A stretch of DNA of 64,000 nt from contig CAVZTX010000016.1 in assembly GCA_963778375.1 (NCBI GenBank), forward strand, positions 1-64,000, written 5' to 3'. A program made the position numbers and the translations under genes. The notes under the pieces were generated by a model. The model saw nothing but the letters and a program-made list of their open reading frames with translations. It was not told the DNA's origin and did not search any database. Origin of the DNA: CAVZTX01 sp963778375 (GTDB taxonomy: Bacteria > Chloroflexota > Ktedonobacteria > Ktedonobacterales > Ktedonobacteraceae). Shown here piece by piece: positions 15,738 through 24,774 of the stretch; the stretch's first letter is position 1, and each line of letters opens with the position of its first letter.

Positions 15738-18305
15738 TCAAACCAATTTATGCTCGATGGCGTAACGTGTGGCAGCGCTACGCGAGGTGACCTGTATCTT
15801 GCTGTAGATCGTGGTCAGGTGCCAATTGACGGTGCGAGGGCTGATGACAAGCTTCTCGGCTACCTGGGCATCGCTCATGCCCTGGGCAACAAGCCGCAGT
15901 ATCTCTACCTCGCGTGCTGTCAATCCATCAGGATAGGTAGTAGATGAAGGCTTTCCTAGGGGATGTGGCTGGGCTTGTTCGGGGGCCGTAAGGGCTTGCT
16001 CAGGAGTCATATTGCGTCCCTCTGCCCATGTGGAGGCGAAGAGTTGGTCACCCAACTGGGTACGAACTCGTTCTACCACTTTATCGTATTCCGCGCGTTC
16101 AAATGAATTCAGGTTGACGTCGACATTGTATCTTGTCTCGGCTGCTCCTAATAGACGTGCTGCCCGCTGGTAGTGGCCCTCGGCGGCAGCAACTCCTGCC
16201 AGCCCGATAAGGTGCAAGCCTACACGGGTTTGATTGCCCATCTCCTCCGAGAGGGCTAAGCCTTCCTGAAATGCAGCAGCTGCCTGCGTTAGATTGCCTT
16301 GAAGCGATGAGATGAAGCCAAGGCTCTGTAATGCATAGGTGATGTATAACTTATCACCTAAATCGCGGAAGAGGGCAAGTCCTTCCTGAGCCAATACTGC
16401 ACCTTGTTCAAGATTACCCTGGAGCGCCAGGAGGTAACCTATATTCTGTAGCATTGTGGCGGTCATCGACTTGTAGCCTACTTCCTGTGCAGATGTAAGG
16501 GCCTCTTGAGCGAGGGTGGTAGCCAGGGCGAGCTCGCCCTGGCGAGTTGCAACGGTGCATAAAATTGAGAGTGTCCTGGCAATAAGAAACTTGTCGCCAA
16601 GCTCTCGGGCAAGCATAAGGCCCTTTTGAGCATGTGCCGCAGCCTGGATCAGGTCGCCCTGACTCCAGGCGATCAGCCCTAGTTGACGCAGTAAATAGGA
16701 AAGCTCCCAGATGCTGGCAGATGCGCGGCAGAGGGCTTCGCTTTCTTCCAGCAGGGGGCGTGCAGATTCACCTTCACCTTGCAGGTGCAGGAGCCACCCT
16801 AAGGAGCTCAAGGCGTTGGCCAGTTCCCTTTGAGCGTTCAATGTACGACAAAGCGTTACGGACTCCTCAAGTAGAGGACGGGCGGCCACGTAATCATTTT
16901 GGTAAAGGGCTAGAGTTCCGGCATGATTGAGGACATTTGCTCGCGCTACAGTGGATCTTTCAGCCTGCGGCAGTCCAAGTGTGGTTGCCAGCCAACGCCG
17001 CCCCTCGCTCCAATGCCCACGCAGGAACCAGAACCAGCCAAGCGCCGCACAGAAGCGTATCGCCAGTTCCGCCTCCTTTTGATTGATGAGCCATGCAAGC
17101 GCTGCACGCAAGTTCTCTTGCTCGCGCTCTAAGCGTGTCAGCCAGATGATTTGCTGCTCCCCTTTGAGCTGTGGCTCTGCTTGCTCTACAAGTGCCAGAT
17201 AGTACAGCGCATGTGCGTGCTGGCATACCTCTGCCTCTCCATGCGCGTGCAGGTGTTCAAGCCCAAATTCATGGATGGTCTGTAACACACGAATACGTGG
17301 CTCCTCTGGCTCTTGTCCAACCGAGAGTAAGAGGCTCTTATCCAGTAAAGAAGTTACTCCATCCAATACAGATGGGGCAACAGCATTCGTTCCAATCGCT
17401 ACAGCCTCTACTGCCTCCAGTGTGCAGCCATTGACGAAGACCGAGAGCATGCGGAAGAGTCGTTGTTCCTCTGCATCCAACAGGTCATAGCTCCATTTGA
17501 TTGCATTCTGAAGTGTTTGCTGTCTTGTTGGTGCATCACGTGCTCCACCCGTCAACACGGAAAGTCTATGTTCCAGTCTTACCAGGAGGGCCTGTGGAGG
17601 AAGCAGTTTGATGCGAGCAGCAGCCAGTTCAATAGCAAGGGGTAATCCATCCAAACGAGCGCAGATCTCGGCAATCGCACGCGCATTGGCCTGCGTCAAA
17701 TGGAAGTCGGGCCTGGTCGCTTGCGCTCGCTGAATGAATAGTGTGACCGCCGCATTGTGAGAAAGAACTTCTAGAGCTGGAAGATGCTCAAGATCGGGTA
17801 CATTCAAAGGGGGAACTGGATACTCGTGTTCCCCCTGGATGCGCAGTACAGCACGGCTGGTCACCAGGATTTTCAATGCAGGACACGTCACGAGCAGATC
17901 AACCAGTAAGGGTGCCGCTCCCACGACCTGCTCAAAGTTATCGAGTACCAATAGAGCATGTCTGGCTTGCAACGCCATTTTCACCTGCTCGAAGAGGTGC
18001 AGCCCTCCAAGCTCTTGAATGCCAAGTTCCTGTGCAATGGCAGGAATGACCAGATTAGGGTCGCTGATTGGGGCAAGAGGAACGAAGCAGACGCCATCAG
18101 CAAAGTGCTCCTGTAAAATCATAGCGGCCTGGATACTTAAGCGGGTTTTGCCAATACCGCCCGTACCTAGAAGGGTGAGCAAGCGCACGTCCTGGCGTTG
18201 GAGCAACACACAAACTTCCGTCACCTCCTGTTCGCGCCCAATGAGAGGGCTGAAGGTGATAGGTATCTGCCATGTTGGTTCTGACCTCAGGGGGCTTCGG
18301 AGCAC
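15738..18305 (-). CDS. LuxR-family regulator with NB-ARC-type ATPase and TPR array (1)
   Basis: 855 residues from a GTG start; GGGAGG lies four bases upstream. Residues about 20-330 form an AfsR/NB-ARC-type ATPase with Walker A GTGGIGKTR (47-55) and Walker B LLVLDNFEQV. About 400-720 are tetratricopeptide repeats. Residues 795-855 are a LuxR/GerE helix-turn-helix (LTAREVEILRLVAQG). Such proteins act as nucleotide-controlled transcription activators; the signal is unknown. It is a clear paralogue of 20015-22540. No ACAGGT repeat was seen in front of this copy. Confidence 0.9.
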   Translation of the reverse strand: MLRSPLRSEPTWQIPITFSPLIGREQEVTEVCVLLQRQDVRLLTLLGTGGIGKTRLSIQAAMILQEHFADGVCFVPLAPISDPNLVIPAIAQELGIQELGGLHLFEQVKMALQARHALLVLDNFEQVVGAAPLLVDLLVTCPALKILVTSRAVLRIQGEHEYPVPPLNVPDLEHLPALEVLSHNAAVTLFIQRAQATRPDFHLTQANARAIAEICARLDGLPLAIELAAARIKLLPPQALLVRLEHRLSVLTGGARDAPTRQQTLQNAIKWSYDLLDAEEQRLFRMLSVFVNGCTLEAVEAVAIGTNAVAPSVLDGVTSLLDKSLLLSVGQEPEEPRIRVLQTIHEFGLEHLHAHGEAEVCQHAHALYYLALVEQAEPQLKGEQQIIWLTRLEREQENLRAALAWLINQKEAELAIRFCAALGWFWFLRGHWSEGRRWLATTLGLPQAERSTVARANVLNHAGTLALYQNDYVAARPLLEESVTLCRTLNAQRELANALSSLGWLLHLQGEGESARPLLEESEALCRASASIWELSYLLRQLGLIAWSQGDLIQAAAHAQKGLMLARELGDKFLIARTLSILCTVATRQGELALATTLAQEALTSAQEVGYKSMTATMLQNIGYLLALQGNLEQGAVLAQEGLALFRDLGDKLYITYALQSLGFISSLQGNLTQAAAAFQEGLALSEEMGNQTRVGLHLIGLAGVAAAEGHYQRAARLLGAAETRYNVDVNLNSFERAEYDKVVERVRTQLGDQLFASTWAEGRNMTPEQALTAPEQAQPHPLGKPSSTTYPDGLTAREVEILRLVAQGMSDAQVAEKLVISPRTVNWHLTTIYSKIQVTSRSAATRYAIEHKLV

Positions 18306-18436
18306 TTGGCCTCCCTACCAGGGTTTTCACGAAGGCGGTGAGAGAACGTGGTGACGAAGAAAAACTTTCGTCAGCCAGCGTTCATCTCTCCTGCTACTGA
18401 TTTACCTCACCTATTCCCAATCTTATTTTGTTACAT

Positions 18437-18757
18437 CTATTTTTCATTGGGCGTTATCGACAACAATTGTACTATGAGGAAGGCTTCTGGTGGTGCGAGA
18501 ATATTTCCGGGTCCAACCTCCGGTTCATCTGGATGATACATTTTCACGGAGACGTACTCAGCCTGAGTTGTTGATGGAGCGGCATGGCCAGAGGGCGTTT
18601 GAACATGCGTATGGTTAGCCAGGTATTGTAGTTCGTTACCGAATATATTCACTACTACTTGCTTACAGATTGGGCACGAAAATTCTGCTCGTTGTAACCA
18701 TGCCGACTGCTGTTGAGGTGCTGGGGAATTCGAAGATGTTGGCGAATGGTCTGTCAT
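18437..18757 (-). CDS. Small hypothetical protein with one CxxC motif
   Basis: 106 residues. The start at 18757 is chosen because AGAGGAGAG precedes it. The N-terminus is Ser/Pro/Gln-rich. The middle holds CPICKQVVVNIFGNEL, a single CxxC followed later by NHTH that could complete a metal site. The C-terminus (EAFLIVQLL) is hydrophobic but short. Not recognised. It sits upstream of the LuxR gene on the same strand, 131 bp away. Confidence 0.55.
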   Translation of the reverse strand: MTDHSPTSSNSPAPQQQSAWLQRAEFSCPICKQVVVNIFGNELQYLANHTHVQTPSGHAAPSTTQAEYVSVKMYHPDEPEVGPGNILAPPEAFLIVQLLSITPNEK

Positions 18758-18910
18758 TGTTGTCTCTCCTCTCATTGGATCACAATGAAATTCCGGGGTC
18801 TGCCACGGTGAAGTGTATATGTTTTACGAGTAGATGTCAAGTAAAAAAGGTAACTGATTATCTACTGCGATTCTACTAAAATCGTGGCAGAGACGGTACT
18901 ACTGTATTGG

Positions 18911-19129
18911 CTATAGATCATTTAAAACTGGTTGACGGCGTTGCTCAAACTGTTGCATACTTGAGCCTAACGTCACCAGGAGTACGCCCAATTTTCCGAC
19001 GATGAGTCGCATCAAGTTAACCTGTTGGTGAGGAAGCTCAGCTAGCTTGCGCTCATAGTCTGCCTCACGCAGCAGTTGGCTGCGATGGTCAAATGCTAAG
19101 CGTTCCTGGTTATAGGTGTTTGGGACCAT
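18911..19129 (-). CDS. Small hypothetical protein
   Basis: 72 residues. A charged N-terminal helix (RLAFDHRSQLLREADYERKLAEL) is followed by a moderately hydrophobic helix (LMRLIVGKLGVLLVTLG) and a polar tail. A strong ribosome site, GAAAGGAG, lies before the ATG. An inverted repeat TTCAGGA/TCCTGAA lies at 19142-19159, just in front. It is on the same strand as 19215-19613, 85 bp downstream of it. Function unknown. Confidence 0.55.
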   Translation of the reverse strand: MVPNTYNQERLAFDHRSQLLREADYERKLAELPHQQVNLMRLIVGKLGVLLVTLGSSMQQFEQRRQPVLNDL

Positions 19130-19214
19130 TTGATTGCTCCTTTCAGGACCTCTCCTGAAGATGTCCTGTTCTATTGTGTTGAATAACCCGCTGAGCGGGC
19201 TACTAGAGACTGCA

Positions 19215-19613
19215 CTAGGGTGCTAACTCACCGCTTTGTACTCTGGCAAGCAGCTTTGTCCATGCCAGAAGCTGCGGCATATAGGTTGGCAGGGTGAAGG
19301 TATAGGGTTCGTCATGATCACCGGAGCTCAGCAGTTCGAATTCTAAGCGCTTAATCTCTGAAGAATTCATGCTCTTGCCAGTCATGAGTTGATCTGCACT
19401 GAGAGAGTTGGAGACCAAGCCCTGGTTCTGGCGACACAGCATCTCCTCCATCCCTTCAGCCGACGAAGAGAAGAACACACGCACATCTTCCTTCGGAATG
19501 GTTCTGTAGGTTCGCAGGAAGAGTAAGAGTGCATCAAGAGATGTCAGGACGGTTGACTTCCATTTCCATGTAGGCGATTGTTTCTCCTGCAATGCAACGC
19601 GATAGTAGATCAT
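19215..19613 (-). CDS. Hypothetical protein under an ACAGGT-repeat promoter
   Basis: 132 residues, soluble, no recognised family. The N-terminus reads like a small alpha/beta fold (MIYYRVALQEKQSPTWKWKSTVL is the first strand-rich part, shown in pieces: YYRVALQEKQ, WKWKST). GTGAGGTGAACC precedes the ATG. Its promoter region (19686-19727) has the same layout as that of the AcuA-like gene: ACAGGT-type repeats, then TATAGC. This suggests a common regulator. Confidence 0.6.
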   Translation of the reverse strand: MIYYRVALQEKQSPTWKWKSTVLTSLDALLLFLRTYRTIPKEDVRVFFSSSAEGMEEMLCRQNQGLVSNSLSADQLMTGKSMNSSEIKRLEFELLSSGDHDEPYTFTLPTYMPQLLAWTKLLARVQSGELAP

Positions 19614-19685
19614 GGTTCACCTCACAATGTTTATCTCGGTGTTCAGGCATTCCCGAACTCTTGTTTCTAGTTTAAGTGAGAAATG

Positions 19686-19727
19686 GCTATAGCACACCTG
19701 TAGAATCACCTGTCGTGATTACCTAAT
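19686..19727 (-). promoter_or_regulatory. Promoter with ACAGGT direct repeats
   Basis: Read on the minus strand: a half-conserved TAGGT, then ACAGGT 13 bases on, then ACAGGT 12 bases further, a five-base gap, and a -10-like TATAGC (19686-19691). Spacing and -10 box equal those of the promoter at 22724-22764. It lies 73 bp before the start at 19613. Confidence 0.55.
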
Positions 19728-19892
19728 TGTGGGTGAGTGAAAGAGGCAGTTTTGGGGGGATACCAGTAGAATTACGGGGTGATATGCTGGGCAAACCGCC
19801 CTCGCCCTACCAGGGTCACACAGTCCCCCAGAGTGCGTCCGCAAGGGGGTGCCTCCATAGGCGTTGACTGAAGCCACCGCCCCGCCCCAGCA

Positions 19893-19917
19893 GGGCACCC
19901 GCAAGGGAAGCCCCTAC
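19893..19917. repeat. Palindrome with CCCTAC tail (copy 5)
   Basis: GGGC...GCCC with an inner CCC/GGG pair, followed by CTACCATA. It lies in the gene-free stretch 19614-20014, which otherwise contains GC-rich sequence with a second CCCTACCAGGG near 19804 and no open frame. Confidence 0.4.
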
Positions 19918-20014
19918 CATATACGAAGCGGCTCTGCGGGCGTTGAGGAAGAGCCTGTGTGGGATCGCCCTGGTGTACTATACTCTTTGTCATTAATAGA
20001 GCTATTTAAAAGCT

Positions 20015-22540
20015 TTACACTAAGCCTTGTTCAAGGGCGTAGCGGGTCGCGCCGCTGCGCGAGGAGACCTGGAGCTTACTGTAGATCGAGGTCAGGTGCC
20101 AGTTGACAGTACGTGGACTGACGATTAGCTTTTCAGCTACCTGGATATCGGTCATGCCCTGCGCGACGAGGCGAAGTACATCTATCTCGCGTGCCGTAAG
20201 GCCAGCCGGATTGGAGGCAGACATCTTGGAAACAGGAACTACCGTAGGAGGCATTGAGATTACTCCTGAGACGGCTTGCCTGGACCTCGACTCTGACTTT
20301 GACATTGCCAGCGCTTGTTCTGGCGTCAGCGCCTGCCCTTCTAGCCAGGCTGCATCAAAAGCTTTCCTGTTGGTGAGGGAACGCGCCATGGTGAGCATGT
20401 CATCATAGAAGGCACGTTCGACCGGTGGCATTGGTGCATGAATGGTCTCGCGCAAGGTCTCGGCTGCCCCCCATACACGCGCCGCCCATATTGGCTGCCC
20501 TTGTGCCGCTGCTACACCGGCCAATACCTCCAGGCAGAAGGCAATTAACCACTTCTGATCTGACTCCCTGAGCATCGCGAAGCCCTCTTCGAAAAGCCCT
20601 TGCGCTTCCGTATAATTGCCCTCAAGGAAGGTCACCCAGCCAAGACCGGTAATTCCCCAGCCGATGCCGCGCTGGTCTTCCAACTCCCTGTGCATCGCCA
20701 GGCTCTCCTGTATCAGCAGGCGCGCTTCTGTAAGGTGGGCCTGTTGAAGGGCCACATAACCCAGGATGCTCTGCGAATAGGCAATGCCGCGCTTATCTGC
20801 CAGTGCGCGAAAGAGTGTCAGAGATGAATTGAGTAGGGTGCGTGCAAGTGTGCAATCGCCCTGCAAGAACATTACCAGCCCATCATAGAAGAGTGTATCG
20901 GCAGTATTCCACTGGTCGCCTAACTCCTGTAACAGGGCTAGACTTTCTTGATAGTAGGTATGCGCCTCTGTGTAGTTGCCAGCTATGAAGCCGATAAACG
21001 CCAGGCCGTTGAGCGATGTGGCGATGCCCTGTTTGTCTCCTAGTTCCCGAAACAGCTTTAGACTTTCACAAGACAAGGCAGCAGCGTGATGATAGTCACC
21101 CTGATGCAGAGCCAGCGCAGTAGCAGCCGAGATCGCTCGCGCACGTATCAGCACTTCTACCTCACCCTTTTGAGCCAGCGCGCGTTCCAACCAGCGACGT
21201 CCCTCAGCGAAATGATTGCGCACCAACCAGAACCGGTGCAATGCTGTACTCAGCCGTAAGGCCAATTCAGCCTCTTCTACCTCTAAGAACCAGCTCAAAG
21301 CGGCTCGCAGGTTATCATGCTCGCGTTCCAGACGTTGTAGCCATGATTCTTGATCAGCACAGGTGAGATGCGGCTCGGCTTCCTCCACCAATGCCAGGTA
21401 GTACAGCGCGTGAGCATAACGGGCAGTTTCCATCTCTCCGCTGGCCTCCAGGCATTCCAGCCCGTACTCGCGAAGAATCTCCAGCATTACGAAGCGTGCT
21501 TCATTTCCATCCTGCTCCGTTTGTTGCAACAGGCTCTTGTCGATAAGTGAGGCCACTTCATCCAGCATTTGTATTGCGCGATCATTATCAAGGGACTTAT
21601 AAATGGCCTCTAGCGCATCAAGGGTGCAGCCACCTACAAAAACGGAAAGCTGCCGGAAAAGCCACTGTTCCTGAGCATCCAGCAGATTATAGCTCCACGC
21701 AATCGTCTTGCGCAGCGTCTGCTGGCGATCCGGTACATTGCGTGCTCCACATGTCAATACCGAGAGCCGGTGTGCAAGTCGTGATAGCAGCGCCTGTGGG
21801 GGCAGGAGCTTGACGCGAGCGGCTGCCAGTTCGATTGCCAGTGGCAGACCTTCCAGGCGAATACAGATCTCAGCAATAGCGTGGGCGTTGGCTTGTGTTA
21901 TCTGAAAATCGGGCTTAACCGCCTGAGCATGCTGGACAAAGAGCGTAACGGCTGCGTAGCACAAGAGAGCATCAATATCTGGGAGATCCTTCATATCGGG
22001 CACTGCCAGTGGAGACACTTGAAACTCATGCTCACCACAAAGATGCAGTACGGCGCGGCTGGTCACCACTAACTTCAGATATGGGCATGCCATCAATAGC
22101 TGATTTAAAAGCGATGCTGCGTCCAGCACCTGCTCAAAATTGTCCAGCACGAGCAACATTTGCTTGTCTCGCAGATATGCTTTCAAACGCTCTAACGGGC
22201 TTACTGGTAATTGCCCTATTGATTCGCCACAGCCAAGCGCCTGGATAATCGTAGGTACGACCAGTTCAGCGTCGGTGATAGGTGCGAGAGGGACAAAGTA
22301 GACACCATCGGCAAAGTCTTCGAACAGCACGCTCATCAACTGCACTGCCAGACGTGTCTTACCAATGCCACCCATCCCCGTGAGGGTCAAAAGACGTACC
22401 TCTGGATGCCTCAATTGAGCGCAAACTGCCTCTACCTCTTGTTCCCGTCCAATCAGCGGCATCAACTGAAATGAAAAGTTGCTTGCAGCGAATGAAAGCT
22501 CTAACTCTCTCTCTGGGAGAGCGATTACTGTATTTTGCAT
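20015..22540 (-). CDS. LuxR-family regulator with NB-ARC-type ATPase and TPR array (2)
   Basis: 841 residues. Walker A GMGGIGKTR is at 55-63, the Walker B region is MLLVLDNFEQV, the TPR block covers about 390-700, and the LuxR helix-turn-helix is at 781-841 (LTAREIDVLRLVAQG). It is paralogous to 15738-18305 along its whole length. GGAGGGAATC stands before the ATG. It is divergent from the AcuA-like gene, and its own upstream region carries three ACAGG repeats (22658-22687), so it may control itself and that neighbour. The ligand is unknown. Confidence 0.9.
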   Translation of the reverse strand: MQNTVIALPERELELSFAASNFSFQLMPLIGREQEVEAVCAQLRHPEVRLLTLTGMGGIGKTRLAVQLMSVLFEDFADGVYFVPLAPITDAELVVPTIIQALGCGESIGQLPVSPLERLKAYLRDKQMLLVLDNFEQVLDAASLLNQLLMACPYLKLVVTSRAVLHLCGEHEFQVSPLAVPDMKDLPDIDALLCYAAVTLFVQHAQAVKPDFQITQANAHAIAEICIRLEGLPLAIELAAARVKLLPPQALLSRLAHRLSVLTCGARNVPDRQQTLRKTIAWSYNLLDAQEQWLFRQLSVFVGGCTLDALEAIYKSLDNDRAIQMLDEVASLIDKSLLQQTEQDGNEARFVMLEILREYGLECLEASGEMETARYAHALYYLALVEEAEPHLTCADQESWLQRLEREHDNLRAALSWFLEVEEAELALRLSTALHRFWLVRNHFAEGRRWLERALAQKGEVEVLIRARAISAATALALHQGDYHHAAALSCESLKLFRELGDKQGIATSLNGLAFIGFIAGNYTEAHTYYQESLALLQELGDQWNTADTLFYDGLVMFLQGDCTLARTLLNSSLTLFRALADKRGIAYSQSILGYVALQQAHLTEARLLIQESLAMHRELEDQRGIGWGITGLGWVTFLEGNYTEAQGLFEEGFAMLRESDQKWLIAFCLEVLAGVAAAQGQPIWAARVWGAAETLRETIHAPMPPVERAFYDDMLTMARSLTNRKAFDAAWLEGQALTPEQALAMSKSESRSRQAVSGVISMPPTVVPVSKMSASNPAGLTAREIDVLRLVAQGMTDIQVAEKLIVSPRTVNWHLTSIYSKLQVSSRSGATRYALEQGLV

Positions 22541-22657
22541 AGGAGATTCCCTCCTTTTTTCAGGACATATTCTATGTATCCAGTTTCGCCTTATAGGACA
22601 AGCATAACTGAAGTGGAGAGGAAAGTAGATATCACGGAGCTATCACGGAGCTATCAT

Positions 22658-22687
22658 CCTGTCGCTCAATCCTGTAGAATTACCTGT
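22658..22687 (-). promoter_or_regulatory. ACAGG triple repeat upstream of LuxR gene 2
   Basis: CCTGT occurs at 22658, 22671 and 22683 on the plus strand, that is ACAGG three times on the minus strand with 12- and 13-bp spacing. Two copies of TATCACGGAGC lie between it and the gene. It faces the similar repeat set at 22724-22753. Confidence 0.5.
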
Positions 22688-22723
22688 TCTCGTAACCCGT
22701 CGTATGTATACTCCTCCGCAAGG

Positions 22724-22764
22724 ACAGGTAATCACAACAGGTAGTTCTACAGGCGTGTTATAGT
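22724..22764 (+). promoter_or_regulatory. Promoter with ACAGGT triple repeat upstream of the AcuA-like gene
   Basis: ACAGGT at 22724 and 22737 and ACAGG at 22749, then CGTGT and the -10-like TATAGT (22759-22764). The repeats occupy the place of a -35 box, which suggests activator binding. The layout is the same as at 19686-19727. Confidence 0.55.
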
Positions 22765-22856
22765 GTTCCGGCGCATAGACTTTGAGTAAGAGGTCTCGCT
22801 TATGAAGTGAGATGAACTGGGCACCGAGGAGTGTGCCGAAAGAAGGAGCCTATGCG

Positions 22857-23516
22857 ATGATTACAGAAAGACAAGTTATAACCGGGCGATCTTTGCAGCA
22901 AGGCGCAGCGGTCGCTCAAAGGAAGATTATCGAGACAAGTGCAGGAACACTCATATTGCAGAAATTCTGTTCGCCGTCCCTGGTTGAAGGTCTGCGAGTC
23001 GATCCCGGGCTGTGCGCTTTTGCACGCACAGGAGAGCGCGAGCATCAACTCTTGCTCAAGATTGCCCAGTGCCCTGAAAGTGTGCTGACGCTGGCCTATA
23101 CACCGGCAGGAGTAATCGTGGGTCAAGTGACGTTAGCGACTTGTGATGAATGGATGCAGGGCGTAGAGAATGCCTATGAGATAGCGGTTGAGGTGAGCGC
23201 ACAGTGGCGCAGGTTGGGTATTGCTCAGCAGTTGTTAAGCTTTGCGCTAGAATTGGATGTGCTGGAGAATCTGATCCTGCTGGCAATAGGCCTCTCATGG
23301 CATTGGGATATTAAGGGATTGGACATGGTTCCGTTCCGCTATCGCCAGTTGATTGCGCAGATCTTCGCAGGCTTCGGTTTCATAGAATACCTGACATCCG
23401 AGCCAAACATTCGTATGGACCCAGCGAACATCCTGCTGGCGCGGATTGGTAGCCATGTGAGCCAACAGAATGTTGGTCAATTTATCAATCGTTTGGTGAA
23501 CTTACCAGGGCTGTGA
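22857..23516 (+). CDS. GNAT acetyltransferase related to AcuA
   Basis: 219 residues. A GNAT core is visible: a beta-strand YEIAVEVSAQWRRLGIAQQLL with the acetyl-CoA-binding R-x-L-G-I-A loop, then GLSWHWDIKGLDMVPFRYRQL and EPNIRMDPANILLARIG. The last two blocks are the signature of Bacillus AcuA, which acetylates and switches off acetyl-CoA synthetase. A protein-acetylating role is therefore the best guess, although no acs, acuB or acuC lies nearby. The start at 22857 is chosen for AAGGAG eight bases upstream; an earlier in-frame start at 22812 lacks one. It is divergent from LuxR gene 2. Confidence 0.75.
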   Translation: MITERQVITGRSLQQGAAVAQRKIIETSAGTLILQKFCSPSLVEGLRVDPGLCAFARTGEREHQLLLKIAQCPESVLTLAYTPAGVIVGQVTLATCDEWMQGVENAYEIAVEVSAQWRRLGIAQQLLSFALELDVLENLILLAIGLSWHWDIKGLDMVPFRYRQLIAQIFAGFGFIEYLTSEPNIRMDPANILLARIGSHVSQQNVGQFINRLVNLPGL

Positions 23517-23819
23517 ATCCTCACTAGTAGAGTAAAAGAGTGCATCCAATAAAGCCTGTTCGGCCACCGAAGGTCCCGCCTCAGCATACCGCTGGCGCAG
23601 TTGCAATAAGCGTAATGTAATCATGAGATGGCGACTTGCAGCCTGCTCTCGTTCGACCAATTTGATCGACTCGAAATCATTGGTGCCTAGTAGGGCATCA
23701 ATATGTTTGTGACTATAGGAAGAGGATAGAGGACGAAGGGGAAAAAGCTTAAGCAAGCTTACTTTAATTATAATTAAAAACAAGCGAGCTATCAAGGTTA
23801 GAGGGAAACTAAAAATCAT
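23502..23819 (-). CDS. Small hypothetical protein
   Basis: 105 codons. The last 70 residues (FESIKLVEREQAASRHLMI, LLQLRQRYAEAGPSVAEQALL) look like real helical protein. The first 30 are very hydrophobic and A/T-rich and may be upstream noncoding sequence read through. The 3' end overlaps the convergent acetyltransferase by 15 bp. A shorter product or gene remnant is possible. Confidence 0.35.
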   Translation of the reverse strand: MIFSFPLTLIARLFLIIIKVSLLKLFPLRPLSSSYSHKHIDALLGTNDFESIKLVEREQAASRHLMITLRLLQLRQRYAEAGPSVAEQALLDALFYSTSEDSQPW

Positions 23820-23915
23820 GGCGGACGTATACCAGACAAGTACAGTTTCGTCTGATTATGGGGTGGCATTGAGTTTTTCAATGTCGAGAGATGAGGAAGA
23901 AGGAGAAAGAAGAGC

Positions 23916-24479
23916 ATGCTAGATAACCAAGGTGCGATTACCGAATTGACTGATATTCTTGATAAAGACATTGAGACGATTGTAGCTATGCGTATGCATG
24001 CCGAGCGCAAAGTTAGCCGTCACCAGCGTATCATAGAAAAAGTGTCCAATATACTGGGGCGACCAGGTGCGGTGTATACCATCATTCTATTCGTCGTACT
24101 GTGGATCACGGTAAACGGGCTGCACAGCCCGTTGGGGTTAACTCGTTTCGACGCTCCTCCATTTTCCTGGCTGCAAGGGTTAATAAGCCTGAGTGCCTTA
24201 ATTATGACTGTCGCTGTTCTCACTACGCAAAACCGGCAGGCCAAGATGACCGAACAGCGACGCCACCTGGATCTCCAAATTACGTTACTTACTGAACGGA
24301 AAGTGAGCAAAGTGATCGAATTGATCGAGGAGCTGCGCAGAGACCTGCCTTCGGTGACGAATCGTCTTGACACCGAGGCCGAAGTTATGCAGGAGCCAAT
24401 CGATCCTCATACCGCACTTTCAGCCCTTAATGAGACTCTTAAAGAGGCTGCACAGGAGCATCAGATTGTGATTGACTGA
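23916..24479 (+). CDS. DUF1003 membrane protein
   Basis: 187 residues. Two membrane helices (YTIILFVVLWITVNGL, and LQGLISLSALIMTVAVLTTQNRQAK, where the second ends in the family hallmark TQNRQ) place it in DUF1003, a widespread family of unknown function. The N-terminal helix carries RHQRIIEKVSNILGRP, also typical. The C-terminal coiled region (LLTERKVSKVIELIEELR) is cytoplasmic. AAGGAGAAAGAAG precedes the ATG. Stand-alone gene between an empty A/T-rich upstream region and the sulfotransferase. Confidence 0.85.
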   Translation: MLDNQGAITELTDILDKDIETIVAMRMHAERKVSRHQRIIEKVSNILGRPGAVYTIILFVVLWITVNGLHSPLGLTRFDAPPFSWLQGLISLSALIMTVAVLTTQNRQAKMTEQRRHLDLQITLLTERKVSKVIELIEELRRDLPSVTNRLDTEAEVMQEPIDPHTALSALNETLKEAAQEHQIVID

Positions 24480-24774
24480 AAGCGCATTCCGCATTTTATA
24501 CATCTGACTTAAGCATCCAACAAAGTTTTCTACTCAATCGTGGAACATAATAAATAACTCCAACGAATAGGTCGCGCTTAAGTTATAGCAATCTATCATA
24601 AAATATAAGAATGTATAAAATAACTTGAAGGAATGTATAAAATATGTTATTGTTGCCGTTAAGGTTGTGATTGTTCGAGACATAAAAGTAACTGTTCACA
24701 AAAAATCTTGTTTCTGGATAATGGCTCTCTTAGCAAAGCACAATACTTATTCCTAATACTTATCAGGAGGCGCT
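24480..24774. other. Gene-free A/T-rich stretch
   Basis: About 295 bp upstream of the sulfotransferase with no open frame worth calling. It holds two TATAAAAT-like boxes (near 24614 and 24635) that could be -10 elements. No inverted repeat was noticed. Confidence 0.5.
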
